Shown piece by piece: positions 1 to 7,258 of a DNA stretch of 10,000 nt. Within the stretch, counting starts at the first letter, position 1; every line of letters begins with the position of its first letter. This stretch comes from UBA3263 sp964554335 (lineage in GTDB: Bacteria > Bacteroidota > Bacteroidia > Bacteroidales > Muribaculaceae). The notes under the pieces were generated by a model. The model saw only the letters and a list, made by a program, of their open reading frames with translations, did not search any database and was not told the DNA's origin. A program made the position numbers and the translations under genes. The stretch covers positions 1 to 10,000 of the forward strand of contig CAZKOF010000061.1 of the NCBI GenBank assembly GCA_964554335.1. The letters run 5' to 3'.

Positions 1-1
1 A

Positions 2-70
2 ATCCACAAGCGGTATAATATTGACACACAGACATTTACCCCCCCCCCAAAAAAACGCAAAAAGATGTAA
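2..70 (+). other. Possible C-terminal tail of an upstream gene
   Basis: An open frame runs in from the left edge and stops at TAA 68-70. It would encode a short tail ending in PPPKKRKKM, across a run of ten C (39-48) and seven A (49-55). The basic proline/lysine tail could end an upstream gene such as a methyltransferase partner of the restriction fragment, but nothing identifies it. With only 22 codons visible, the open frame could be chance. Confidence 0.25.
39..55. repeat. C10-A7 homopolymer tract
   Basis: Ten consecutive C (39-48) are followed directly by seven A (49-55). Runs this long are prone to slippage and are rare in the rest of the window. If the reading frame ending at position 70 is real, a length change would alter its last residues. 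Confidence 0.9.
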
Positions 71-87
71 AATGAAGAAGTGAAAAC

Positions 88-118
88 TTGTATAAGTCTT
101 AAATTATCGCTACTTTTG
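88..118 (+). promoter_or_regulatory. Bacteroidetes-type promoter before the HpaII-like fragment
   Basis: TTG at 88-90 and TACTTTTG at 111-118 match the Bacteroidetes -33/-7 consensus (TTTG, 19-21 nt, TAnnTTTG), with 20 nt between them. Transcription would begin at about 122-126, inside a perfect inverted repeat. It would read through the restriction fragment and the OLD gene. Confidence 0.6.
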
Positions 119-119
119 C

Positions 120-140
120 ATTCGTGATGTACTCACGAAT
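120..140 (+). promoter_or_regulatory. 8-bp perfect inverted repeat at the predicted transcription start
   Basis: ATTCGTGA (120-127) and TCACGAAT (133-140) are exact inverted copies around the 5-nt spacer TGTAC. The position, just after the -7 box, suits either a repressor operator (controller proteins of restriction-modification systems bind such sites) or a hairpin at the 5' end of the transcript. No regulator gene is visible nearby, so the role is inference. Confidence 0.5.
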
Positions 141-151
141 CAGTGCAATGA

Positions 152-778
152 TGCTTTTGGGGTTCTGCATTACGCGCTGATAAACCAATTAATAGAACCT
201 ACCTCAAAATAGAGGGAATAAACGATGCCCAAATGAGACACATAAACTCATTGGATAAATTCAAACAAAAGTTTGATTATATTCGAGAGATTGGCGGCTC
301 TTGGAGTTTTTCAAAGGTATCGGGAGAAACGCTTCGGAATAATCTTACAATGCTTGATTTAGGTATGGCTTGTATAGTTGCCGCTTGTATTGAGAAATAC
401 TATACAGGTCAAGGGAGTGAAGTTGCCGTTGTTTGTCAGAAAGTTGCGCAAGAAGATCCTCTGCATATCAATAGTCCTGAAGGACAGCCAATGTATGCGT
501 ACAAGATTAAGCAGTTCCTTTTGGCTTTTGCCCTTGGCATGACTGTATCTTCTCCATGGGATGGTTCGTTCAATGCCAATGGTGGTTATATAGTTGTTAA
601 AGAAGATGGTGATGTAATCTGCTATCATTTCTTTGATCGCAATGACCTTGAAGAATACCTATTTAACAATACCAAGTTCGATACTCCCAGTACTACTCGC
701 CATGAATTTGGTGAGGTATATAAAGTAAAGGACAGCTACTTCATCAAACTGAATCTTCAGATTCGCTTCACAAAATAA
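152..778 (+). pseudogene. HpaII-family type II restriction endonuclease, C-terminal fragment
   Basis: An ATG at 233 gives 181 residues. The same frame is open back to 152, just after a TGA, and those codons (…KPINRTYLKIEGINDAQM…) still read like the family, so the ATG is probably internal. Recognition rests on the C-terminal half: a GG-x-F stretch, NNLTMLD, YAYKIKQFLLAFALGM, WDG, NANGGYIVVKEDGDV-CYH, FNNT-F-T-ST-RH-FG and the terminal KLNLQIRF, which I recall from HpaII-type enzymes. HpaII is about 360 residues, so roughly the first 40%, which should hold much of the nuclease core, is absent. No partner cytosine methyltransferase is in view. The frame ends 27 nt before the OLD gene start, so the two were probably co-transcribed. 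It is AT-rich compared with the genes to the right. The fragment is presumably inactive. Confidence 0.62.
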
Positions 779-805
779 TTCCACAAATATAGTAATAGTA
801 AGAAT

Positions 806-2510
806 ATGATTATAAAGCGTATTATTGCACGAAATTATCGTACATTAGAGAACGTGCAAAATTGACTTGTCTGGATACTATACAGCAATTAGTGGAAAGA
901 ACAATGCTGGAAAATCCAATATCATAAGAGCTCTAAGAACGATTCTTAGCCCATTCCATAGATTAAGACTTCGTGGAACTTCTATCTTTGGCAATAGTGG
1001 CATGGATTGGAAAGATGAAATAACCAGTTGGAAGAAAGACAGCAAAGAGGATCTCTTTGTGTGTGTTGAACTTGAAATTCACAAAGATTGTGATTCGTCA
1101 ATTTATAAGTTCTTTACAGAGTTTATTCTAAAAGACGCCTCAGACTTTACTATATCAGAGGTTGAGATTCTAAAGGTTGAATATGCTCGGACACATAAAA
1201 ACGAGACAACATATTCAATACATCTTGGTGAAAAAGAAATATCCGATGATTTCCAAAAGAAAGAAGTGTTAAAACGTCTCAGGAATTCAGAGTGTTTAAT
1301 ATTCCACAATTCCACCAACTATGATTTTAATCCATTTGAGGACAATATGGACAGAATCACCAACTTTATTAGTTCATCAGATATGGACGCTATTAATAAG
1401 AAAAAAGAAGAGTTGGTAAAGATTGTTCAGAAATCCCTTAAAAGTCACCAAGCCGAGTTAACTAAGTTGCTTGGCAATTTGGAAGATAAATATGAGGTTA
1501 GTTTCTCGACCCCAGGTCTTAATTTTGAGAGAGAATCAATCGACATCTCTCTTAAAGAGAAAGGGGCAGATGTTTCACTTGATGATTGGGGAAGTGGAAC
1601 AAGAAATAGGACTATGATATTTCTTAACATCCTGAATGCCAAGAGGTCGCAACAAACTCTATCAGAATCAGACAGGATATCACCTATAGTAGTTATAGAA
1701 GAACCAGAATGTTTTCTGCATCCACAAGCGCAGGCAGAGTTTGGCCGAATTTTACAGGATTTGGCGAATCAGTTTAAAATCCAAATTATTACCACAACAC
1801 ATAGTCCATATCTCTTGAGTTTCAAATCGCCTGAGTCGAACATCCTCATTGGTCGCAACACAAAACCTAAGAGTAAGGACACTGCATCGCACATTATAGA
1901 CACTCATTCTGAGAAGTGGTATGAGCCATTTGCTGTTGCATTAGGCATCAATCCTGCGGATTTTGGACCTATGAAAAATATTATTTTCAGCAATCATTCC
2001 AAAATACTTCTTGTTGAAGGCAGCATTGATAAAGAATACTTGGAATTTTTCCAAAATGCAAGTCATGGAGGAAATGCATTATCTTCCGATATAGAAATAT
2101 ACCCATATGATGGAGCTGATAATGTAAAGAATAATATCCTTATGAACTTTATCCGTAAGAAGTTTGATAAGGTCATTCTTACAGTTGATCTTGACAGGCT
2201 ACAAGACGTCAAGAAAGCTGCGAATTCAATAGGATTTAAGGAGAATGTTGATTTATTTCCCATCGGTAAAAATGAATCTGGTAAAAGATGTATAGAAGGT
2301 CTTGTCCCTGCTTGTGCATATCAAACATTATCCAGCAAGGAGCCTGCATTACTCCAGAAATTGGCGTTAAGCGTTGGTCAAGAACACAAATCAGCAAAAA
2401 GCGACTTCAAAAGAAAATTATTAGAAGAATTTATACAACTCCCAATAACATCAATTACTCACGCTGATTTCTATAATTTGATAAAGAAAATAAACAAAGC
2501 TTTTAAATAA
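806..2510 (+). pseudogene. OLD-family ATP-dependent endonuclease (ATPase plus TOPRIM), frameshifted near the 5' end
   Basis: The natural start is ATG 806, reading MIIKRIIARNYRTLENVQN and stopping at TGA 863-865. The long frame resumes at 867 with LSGYYTAISGKNNAGKSN. Removing one A from the AAAA run at 858-861 rejoins them as …ENVQIDLSGYY…, the usual start of OLD/RecF-like ATPases, giving about 567 residues. Residue numbers below count from 867. The Walker A loop is GKNNAGKS (10-17), a signature-like SGTRNR lies near 244, Walker B is VVIEEPE (275-281) and the H-loop His is 312. The TOPRIM acidic residues are E384 (LLVEGSIDKEY) and D441/D443 (VDLDR). OLD nucleases act in phage defence, alone or with partners as in Gabija and retron systems. 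No UvrD-like GajB or reverse transcriptase is present here. A TTG start at 867 would cut into the first β-strand and has no obvious initiation signal. The remaining frame is intact, so the lesion is recent, a slippage site or a sequencing error. Confidence 0.85.
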
Positions 2511-2561
2511 CGTGAGTTCGATGAAAATAATCAAAAGAGAGTCAGCTGTTTAGAATCTACC

Positions 2562-2810
2562 CGTTCAAGATTTATCATCGGCTTGTTTGCCCGTTTCAAC
2601 TTCCTCCTCCCCGAGTTCCGCTACTATCACTATGTTGCCGGCTACCTCTGCATCGCCGCCGGAGCCCTCAGCTGGTGGTTTTTCGTCACCTTCCTGGTCG
2701 ACAAGATGCGCTCCCACTTCAACGTGCGTTCTCTCTACCTGGTCAACCGCATCATCGGCTCGATACTCATTATCTTCGCCCTGATCGGCTCGGTAACGGC
2801 ATTTATCTAA
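2562..2810 (+). pseudogene. LysE-family exporter, C-terminal remnant
   Basis: The frame ending at TAA 2808-2810 encodes …FIIGLFARFNFLLPE, a membrane segment (YVAGYLCIAAGALSWWFFVTFLV), a basic loop DKMRSHFNVRSL, and a last helix (NRIIGSILIIFALIGSV). This matches the final third of LysE/RhtB amino-acid exporters as known in Bacteroidales (about 210 residues in full). The first ~130 residues are missing. Upstream the frame runs without interruption back to the OLD stop codon, but the protein character and the GC content change at about 2560-2580, so I place the junction there. The gene is GC-rich like aroA downstream and unlike the island upstream. The island therefore inserted into, or replaced the front of, a resident lysE-like gene. 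TTG 2583 is not a credible start, as it falls inside a conserved segment. The product is presumably not functional. Confidence 0.65.
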
Positions 2811-2843
2811 CACCCGCCGTTACCCGACATCAAAGTTTTTTCG

Positions 2844-2851
2844 TAACTTTG
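2844..2851 (+). promoter_or_regulatory. -7 promoter box of aroA (TAACTTTG)
   Basis: TAACTTTG matches TAnnTTTG exactly and ends 8 nt before the aroA ATG. The -33 position (about 2820) holds only TTAC, a weak match. The predicted transcript would have a leader of only a few nucleotides, or none. Confidence 0.55.
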
Positions 2852-2859
2852 CAATAACT

Positions 2860-4107
2860 ATGGACCTGAAAATCTTTCCGCCCGAGGAGCTCAACGACGC
2901 TCCCGTGGCGCTTCCGCTCAGCAAGAGCGAGAGCAACCGCCAGCTCATAATCGCGGCGCTCACCCCGGGGCCGCGGCGACCGATGCGTGTTGCCGACTGC
3001 GACGACACCGACGCCCTGATGGGTGCCATCGGCCGGACCTCCGGCCGCGTCAACATCGGGGCCGCAGGAACGGCCATGCGCTTCCTGACAGCATACTTTG
3101 CGTGCACACCCGGAGTCGACATCATTCTCGACGGCTCCGAACGCATGCGCCGCCGCCCGATTTCACCGCTGGTCGACGCCCTGCGCTCGCTCGGCGCCGA
3201 CATCGAATATGCCGCCGACGAGGGCTGCGCACCTCTCCACATCCGCGGACGCATGCTCGAGGGGGGCACAGCCGAACTCGACGCGACAGTCAGCTCGCAG
3301 TTCGTCTCGGCCCTGCTGATGATTGCTCCCACGATGCGACACGGCCTGCGCCTGCACCTGCGCGGGCGCCTGGTTTCCACGCCCTACATACGCATGACCC
3401 TGAGTCTCATGGCCGAGGCCGGAGTGAAAGCCAAATTCGACGAAGATGCCGGGACCATCGAAATTGCCCATTCAGAATACTCCCGCGGAATGCCTCCGGT
3501 CGAGGCCGACTGGAGCGCGGCAAGCTACTGGTTTGAAATCGCTGCGATATCGGCCGAACCCGTGGCGCTCGCAGGCCTGAGACCCCGTTCGCTCCAGGGC
3601 GATGCCGCCGTTGGCCGCCTGTTTGAGGTCACGGGGCTGCGCAACTCTTTCGACTCCGAGGGATTGCTCCGACTGCAACTGACGCCCGACGCCGGCTCGC
3701 AACTCCTGGTAGACCTATCCGACAATCCCGACCTGGCCCAGACCCTTGCCGTCAGCTGCTGCCTGCTCGCCCTGCCTTTCCGCTTCGAAGGGCTCGAAAC
3801 CCTCCGCATCAAGGAAACCGACCGCATCGCAGCTCTGCAAATGGAACTCAGCAAGCTCGGATTCATTACCGACGCCGAAGACCCCGGGACCCTGACATGG
3901 ACCGGCGCGCGCTTCGACCCCGGCGAAGAAATCGAACCCATCGCAACCTACGACGACCACCGCATGGCAATGGCCTTCGCCCCCGCAGCGCTCTACTTCC
4001 CCGGCCTGAGAATCAACAATGCCGAGGTCGTCAGCAAGTCTTATCCGCAGTTCTGGAACCACCTCCGTGCCGCGGGTTTCACAATCGAAGAGGTCGAAAA
4101 TGCTTGA
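2860..4107 (+). CDS. aroA: 3-phosphoshikimate 1-carboxyvinyltransferase (EPSP synthase)
   Basis: This enzyme joins phosphoenolpyruvate to shikimate 3-phosphate, the sixth step of the shikimate pathway to chorismate, in the cytoplasm. At 415 residues it is normal length. Visible family motifs are LPLSKSESNRQ (K22, S23, R27 bind substrate, as K22/S23/R27 in E. coli), GAAGTAMRFL (67-76, the PEP-site loop), RMRRRPISPLVDALRSLGA, SSQF, NPDLAQT (D291, equivalent to the E. coli catalytic Asp313), RIKETDRI (K318, E319) and DDHRMAMAF (365 onward). The PEP loop has Ala where E. coli has Asn94 and Phe where it has Pro101. The start ATG 2860 fits the promoter 8 nt upstream and the family N-terminus. The 3' end overlaps the next gene by 8 nt, indicating an operon with translational coupling. 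Confidence 0.97.
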   Translation: MDLKIFPPEELNDAPVALPLSKSESNRQLIIAALTPGPRRPMRVADCDDTDALMGAIGRTSGRVNIGAAGTAMRFLTAYFACTPGVDIILDGSERMRRRPISPLVDALRSLGADIEYAADEGCAPLHIRGRMLEGGTAELDATVSSQFVSALLMIAPTMRHGLRLHLRGRLVSTPYIRMTLSLMAEAGVKAKFDEDAGTIEIAHSEYSRGMPPVEADWSAASYWFEIAAISAEPVALAGLRPRSLQGDAAVGRLFEVTGLRNSFDSEGLLRLQLTPDAGSQLLVDLSDNPDLAQTLAVSCCLLALPFRFEGLETLRIKETDRIAALQMELSKLGFITDAEDPGTLTWTGARFDPGEEIEPIATYDDHRMAMAFAPAALYFPGLRINNAEVVSKSYPQFWNHLRAAGFTIEEVENA

Positions 4108-4909
4108 CCTGCTCGACTACTCATTTTTCCGCAACGCCCTGCTCGGAGTCCTGATTCTAAGCATCGGCGGCGGAATGCTCGGAAGCTACATCGTTACCCG
4201 CCGACTGGTCAGCATCAGCGGCGGCATCACCCACGCCTGCTTCGGCGGCCTCGGGCTCGGCTACTTTATGGGCTGGTCACCCATTGCGATGGCAACGGTC
4301 TTTGCCATTGCCTCGGCCCTCGGCGTGCAATGGCTCGGAGAAAAAGGACGCGTGCGCGAAGACTCGGCGATCGCCGTTGTCTGGGCAGCAGGCATGGCTA
4401 TCGGAGTGACTTTCGTGTTTCTGACTCCCGGCGCCGTTCCTGAACTCAACTCTTTCCTTTTCGGCAACATACTCACTATCACCCGCGCCGACCTATGGAT
4501 TTTCGCGCTATATTCGGCGACGCTCGCACTGTTTCTGGCTCTCTGCTTCCCGAAGATTATGGCCAGCGCTTTCGACCCTGACTTCATGAAAGTTGTCGGC
4601 GTCAAGACCCGGGTCTACAACGGCGCCATGACCCTCTTCATCGCCGTCGGCATAGTGCTGATGATCCGATGCGTCGGCATGATGCTGCTGATGTCGATGC
4701 TCTCGCTCCCGCAGCTGACCGCCGAACTCTTCTGCCAACGGCTGAAAACCATGATGGCAGCTTCGGTGGGCGTCAGTGCGCTGACATGCGTCGGCGGCCT
4801 GCTGGCGGCTACGGTCATCAATGTTCCCGCCTCGGCCCTCATCGTTGCCGGCCAGGTCGGGATCTATGCACTCGCAGCATTATTTGCACATATGCACGGG
4901 AATGCCTAA
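4100..4909 (+). CDS. Metal ABC transporter permease (ABC-3 family, ZnuB/MntB-like)
   Basis: This is the inner-membrane channel subunit of a zinc/manganese/iron importer. I choose ATG 4100 (269 residues, MLDLLDYSFFRNALLG…), which overlaps the aroA stop within ATGCTTGA. An ATG at 4019 lies in frame but adds 27 polar residues that only mirror aroA coding sequence. About eight hydrophobic segments are visible. The family signature is clear: TRRLVSISGGITHACFGGLGLGY near the N-terminus, then VREDSAIAVVWAAGMAIG, FLFGNILTI, and the late RCVGMMLLMSMLSLPQLTAELF helix pair. Its ATP-binding and solute-binding partners are not in the window, so it must pair with subunits encoded elsewhere. The metal cannot be told from sequence. 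The pairing with aroA is probably positional rather than functional. Confidence 0.9.
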   Translation: MLDLLDYSFFRNALLGVLILSIGGGMLGSYIVTRRLVSISGGITHACFGGLGLGYFMGWSPIAMATVFAIASALGVQWLGEKGRVREDSAIAVVWAAGMAIGVTFVFLTPGAVPELNSFLFGNILTITRADLWIFALYSATLALFLALCFPKIMASAFDPDFMKVVGVKTRVYNGAMTLFIAVGIVLMIRCVGMMLLMSMLSLPQLTAELFCQRLKTMMAASVGVSALTCVGGLLAATVINVPASALIVAGQVGIYALAALFAHMHGNA

Positions 4910-4914
4910 CTTTG
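4883..4914 (+). promoter_or_regulatory. Consensus Bacteroidetes promoter for the 767-residue exported protein gene
   Basis: TTTG (4883-4886) and TAACTTTG (4907-4914) are separated by exactly 20 nt, a perfect match to the group consensus. The -33 box lies inside the end of the permease gene and the -7 box starts 2 nt before its stop is complete. The leader is about 35 nt and A/T-rich, with no Shine-Dalgarno sequence, as usual in Bacteroidetes. Confidence 0.8.
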
Positions 4915-4954
4915 CAGCAAATAAACCAATTATAATCATCTAACAAACTATTAA

Positions 4955-7258
4955 ATGAATAAGCCCATCATTACAGCCCTGCTTGCAGGAGCAACGCTGA
5001 GCGCCTCGGCAGATCTGACACCCGTCAGCTTTGCCGACAAAGTAGTCTTTCCGACCGCCAAAACCGCCAAAACGGCCCAATCCCGCAAATTCAAGCGTCT
5101 GCCTGAAGTCAACACCGGCACTATTCAGATAAAAAAACGCATCGGCAGCCGGGCGGAAACAACCCCCGACGGCTACGTCATGTTTGAAGGTTTCGAAGGT
5201 TGGGACGGCACCACGCTTGATTGGACTCCCGAAGGTTGGACCGTTGAAATGAAAGGTGATGTTGACCGCGAATACAGCTGGACCCCCGTCATTCCCAACT
5301 CCAATTTACCCGCGGCTCCCGAAGGACAATACTCCTACGGCATAAGCTACTCTGAGTCTGCCAATCAAGACGAATGGCTTATTTCGCCTGAAGTTGAGAT
5401 TGAAGGTGGAATGGTTGCGACATTCTCGTTGTTCCTCAATCCGGCTTACCTTTTCAAATTTGATAAGGACCATGTGGATTTCGACAAGGGAGAATTCATC
5501 GGAGAAAAAGAAGTGGCCGCGACCCTGCAGCTGCTGGTTCTCCCCGAAGGCGAAAAAGATTGGTCAACGGTTTATGACGTTGTCGACGAATATCGCGACA
5601 TGACGTTATCCGAATTACGATATGCATATACAGAATCCTTTGATCCACGCACAGTTGACCTCAGCGAATTTGCAGGAAAGAAAATCAAACTCGCCATCCG
5701 CTACGTCGGCATTGACGGCAACACGATGTTCATTGACGCCATCGGCATCGGTTATCCCCTGCTTGAAAACATCAGCTATCTGGACCCATGGAGCACTCTA
5801 TACTGGGGTTTTGACCGCTCCGCAACGCTCAACGGATCCGCCGCGCCCGTTGCCCTGTATCCCGTTTTCACGGATTTGACATGGCAGAATTTCTCTGAAG
5901 CTGATGCAACATTCCAATGGGAATATGAAGACCCGGACCATAAGGATAGCTTCCTGACCTCTGACGAACAGTATGATCTTACAGTGAATTACAAACCGGA
6001 TTATTCATCAGCCACTACCAAAAAAAATAACTTCTATCGTCCGCCTACCCTCAAAGCTTCCGCACCCCAAGCCCGGCCCGGCTCATATACCTCCCCCTAC
6101 CTCCGCCTGCAGGCAGGTGGCAAAGCTGAAATCACGTTCAACGACGGCAGTGAGTTCGATGGCTCCTTGCTGCCATTTAACTACATGAACCAGGGATTGA
6201 CAATGCAGTTATGTGAGGACACCGAAGCCGGAGTATTGGCAATCCCCGTGTTCGGATATGATGAGCGCGGCAACGTCGATGACTACTGGCTGAAATACTC
6301 ACTCAACGGTCAGGAAGAAGCGACCGAGAGCGACTACTCCCACCTTACCGGCATAGCCAACCTTTTCATGCCCACAGAGGCCCCTCTCGCCGTCAACGGT
6401 CTGACACTCTACGTCTGGGGCCGGATTGACTCAGACGCAGAGCTGACCGCAACAATCTATGGTCTCGACGCCGAAATGCACACAGGCATCAGTACCATGT
6501 CTGTTATCGCCACGGCAACCTGCAAGGGTTCGGCCATTGCATGTGAATATCCTGACGCCAACGGCTACATGACCATTCCGTTTGACTTCACAGAGCCGGC
6601 CATTATCAAAGCGACCGATGAGCATCCGGCTTACTTCTTCATGATTGAAAATTTCCGTTCCGACAAGGTGAAGTTCTTTGCACCGCTGCAATCGGCGTTA
6701 CCCGGCGTATTAAACTGGGGCTACATCCGTCATGATATCGATATCAGCGCGCACACGGGGCGTCCTGCTTACACAAACATCAAAGCGATGGTCTACAAAG
6801 AGGATATAAACGACCCCGACAGCTATGTTTACCCGATGGGTGCATTTGCAATCGGCATCAACGGTGAATATCCCTGGCTGACCTGCGAAACCGGGAGCAT
6901 TGAAATCACCGACGAGGCTCCCGAAGCGAAAGTTGCCCTGGGCAGCTACTACGACGGAAGCAAGCTCACGGTCGACGCTCCCGAAGACCTCGTAGCCACC
7001 GTCAGCGGGCGCTACAACGAGTGCACTCTCACCGTTAGCCGCAAGCCCGGCACCCCCGCAATCACCGATGGCGTCATCACCGTCAGCGGCCCCGGCGTGG
7101 AAGTCGCCGTCAAAGTCACTGCCGAAGAGGCCGGAATCCACGAAATTACCTCGGCAGCCAACGGCGCTGAAAAGATTTTCGATCTCCAGGGACGTCGCGT
7201 TGTCAACACAACCAAAGGCAACATCTACATCGTCAACGGTTCAAAAACCATCTTATAA
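4955..7258 (+). CDS. Exported choice-of-anchor-J / cleaved-adhesin-like protein with C-terminal sorting-type tail
   Basis: A signal peptide (MNKPIITALLAGATLSASA, cleavage likely after A19) precedes a linker rich in Ala/Lys/Thr (30-70). Residues ~72-267 look like a choice-of-anchor-J or cleaved-adhesin β-sandwich: MFEGFEGWDGTTLDWTPEGW, YSYGISYSES, EWLISPEVEI, DLSEFAGKKIKLAIRYVG and a closing MFIDAIGIG. The middle (~270-700) is β-rich and not recognised. The last ~30 residues (KIFDLQGRRV…GNIYIVNGSKTIL) match a tail that recurs on Bacteroidales surface proteins and resembles type IX sorting domains. A role in surface adhesion or glycan/peptide binding is inference. It is transcribed alone from its own promoter, and its end overlaps the convergent lipoprotein gene by 26 bp. 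No catalytic motif is evident. Confidence 0.8.
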   Translation: MNKPIITALLAGATLSASADLTPVSFADKVVFPTAKTAKTAQSRKFKRLPEVNTGTIQIKKRIGSRAETTPDGYVMFEGFEGWDGTTLDWTPEGWTVEMKGDVDREYSWTPVIPNSNLPAAPEGQYSYGISYSESANQDEWLISPEVEIEGGMVATFSLFLNPAYLFKFDKDHVDFDKGEFIGEKEVAATLQLLVLPEGEKDWSTVYDVVDEYRDMTLSELRYAYTESFDPRTVDLSEFAGKKIKLAIRYVGIDGNTMFIDAIGIGYPLLENISYLDPWSTLYWGFDRSATLNGSAAPVALYPVFTDLTWQNFSEADATFQWEYEDPDHKDSFLTSDEQYDLTVNYKPDYSSATTKKNNFYRPPTLKASAPQARPGSYTSPYLRLQAGGKAEITFNDGSEFDGSLLPFNYMNQGLTMQLCEDTEAGVLAIPVFGYDERGNVDDYWLKYSLNGQEEATESDYSHLTGIANLFMPTEAPLAVNGLTLYVWGRIDSDAELTATIYGLDAEMHTGISTMSVIATATCKGSAIACEYPDANGYMTIPFDFTEPAIIKATDEHPAYFFMIENFRSDKVKFFAPLQSALPGVLNWGYIRHDIDISAHTGRPAYTNIKAMVYKEDINDPDSYVYPMGAFAIGINGEYPWLTCETGSIEITDEAPEAKVALGSYYDGSKLTVDAPEDLVATVSGRYNECTLTVSRKPGTPAITDGVITVSGPGVEVAVKVTAEEAGIHEITSAANGAEKIFDLQGRRVVNTTKGNIYIVNGSKTIL

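Noticed and set aside
96..210. Alternative plus frame reading …DVLTNQCNDAFGVLHYALINQLIEPTSK
   Set aside because: It overlaps the better-supported restriction endonuclease frame and the promoter/palindrome region, has no ATG near its start, and resembles nothing I know.
2511..2582. In-frame continuation from the OLD stop codon into the exporter remnant, suggesting a fusion
   Set aside because: A TAA separates them. The shared frame has a one-in-three chance, and sequence character changes midway through the stretch.
2820..3380. Minus-strand open frame of 186 codons
   Set aside because: It lies opposite aroA, is Arg/Ser-rich, ends in no recognisable domain and has no promoter. GC-rich coding DNA often leaves the opposite strand open.
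4019..4099. Upstream ATG extending the metal permease by 27 residues
   Set aside because: The extension is polar and translated from aroA codons in another frame. The family N-terminus begins at MLDLLDYSFF from ATG 4100.
6710..7141. Minus-strand open frame of 143 codons
   Set aside because: It lies opposite the 3' part of the adhesin-like gene and shows Gly/Asp/Val-rich low-complexity composition without motifs.
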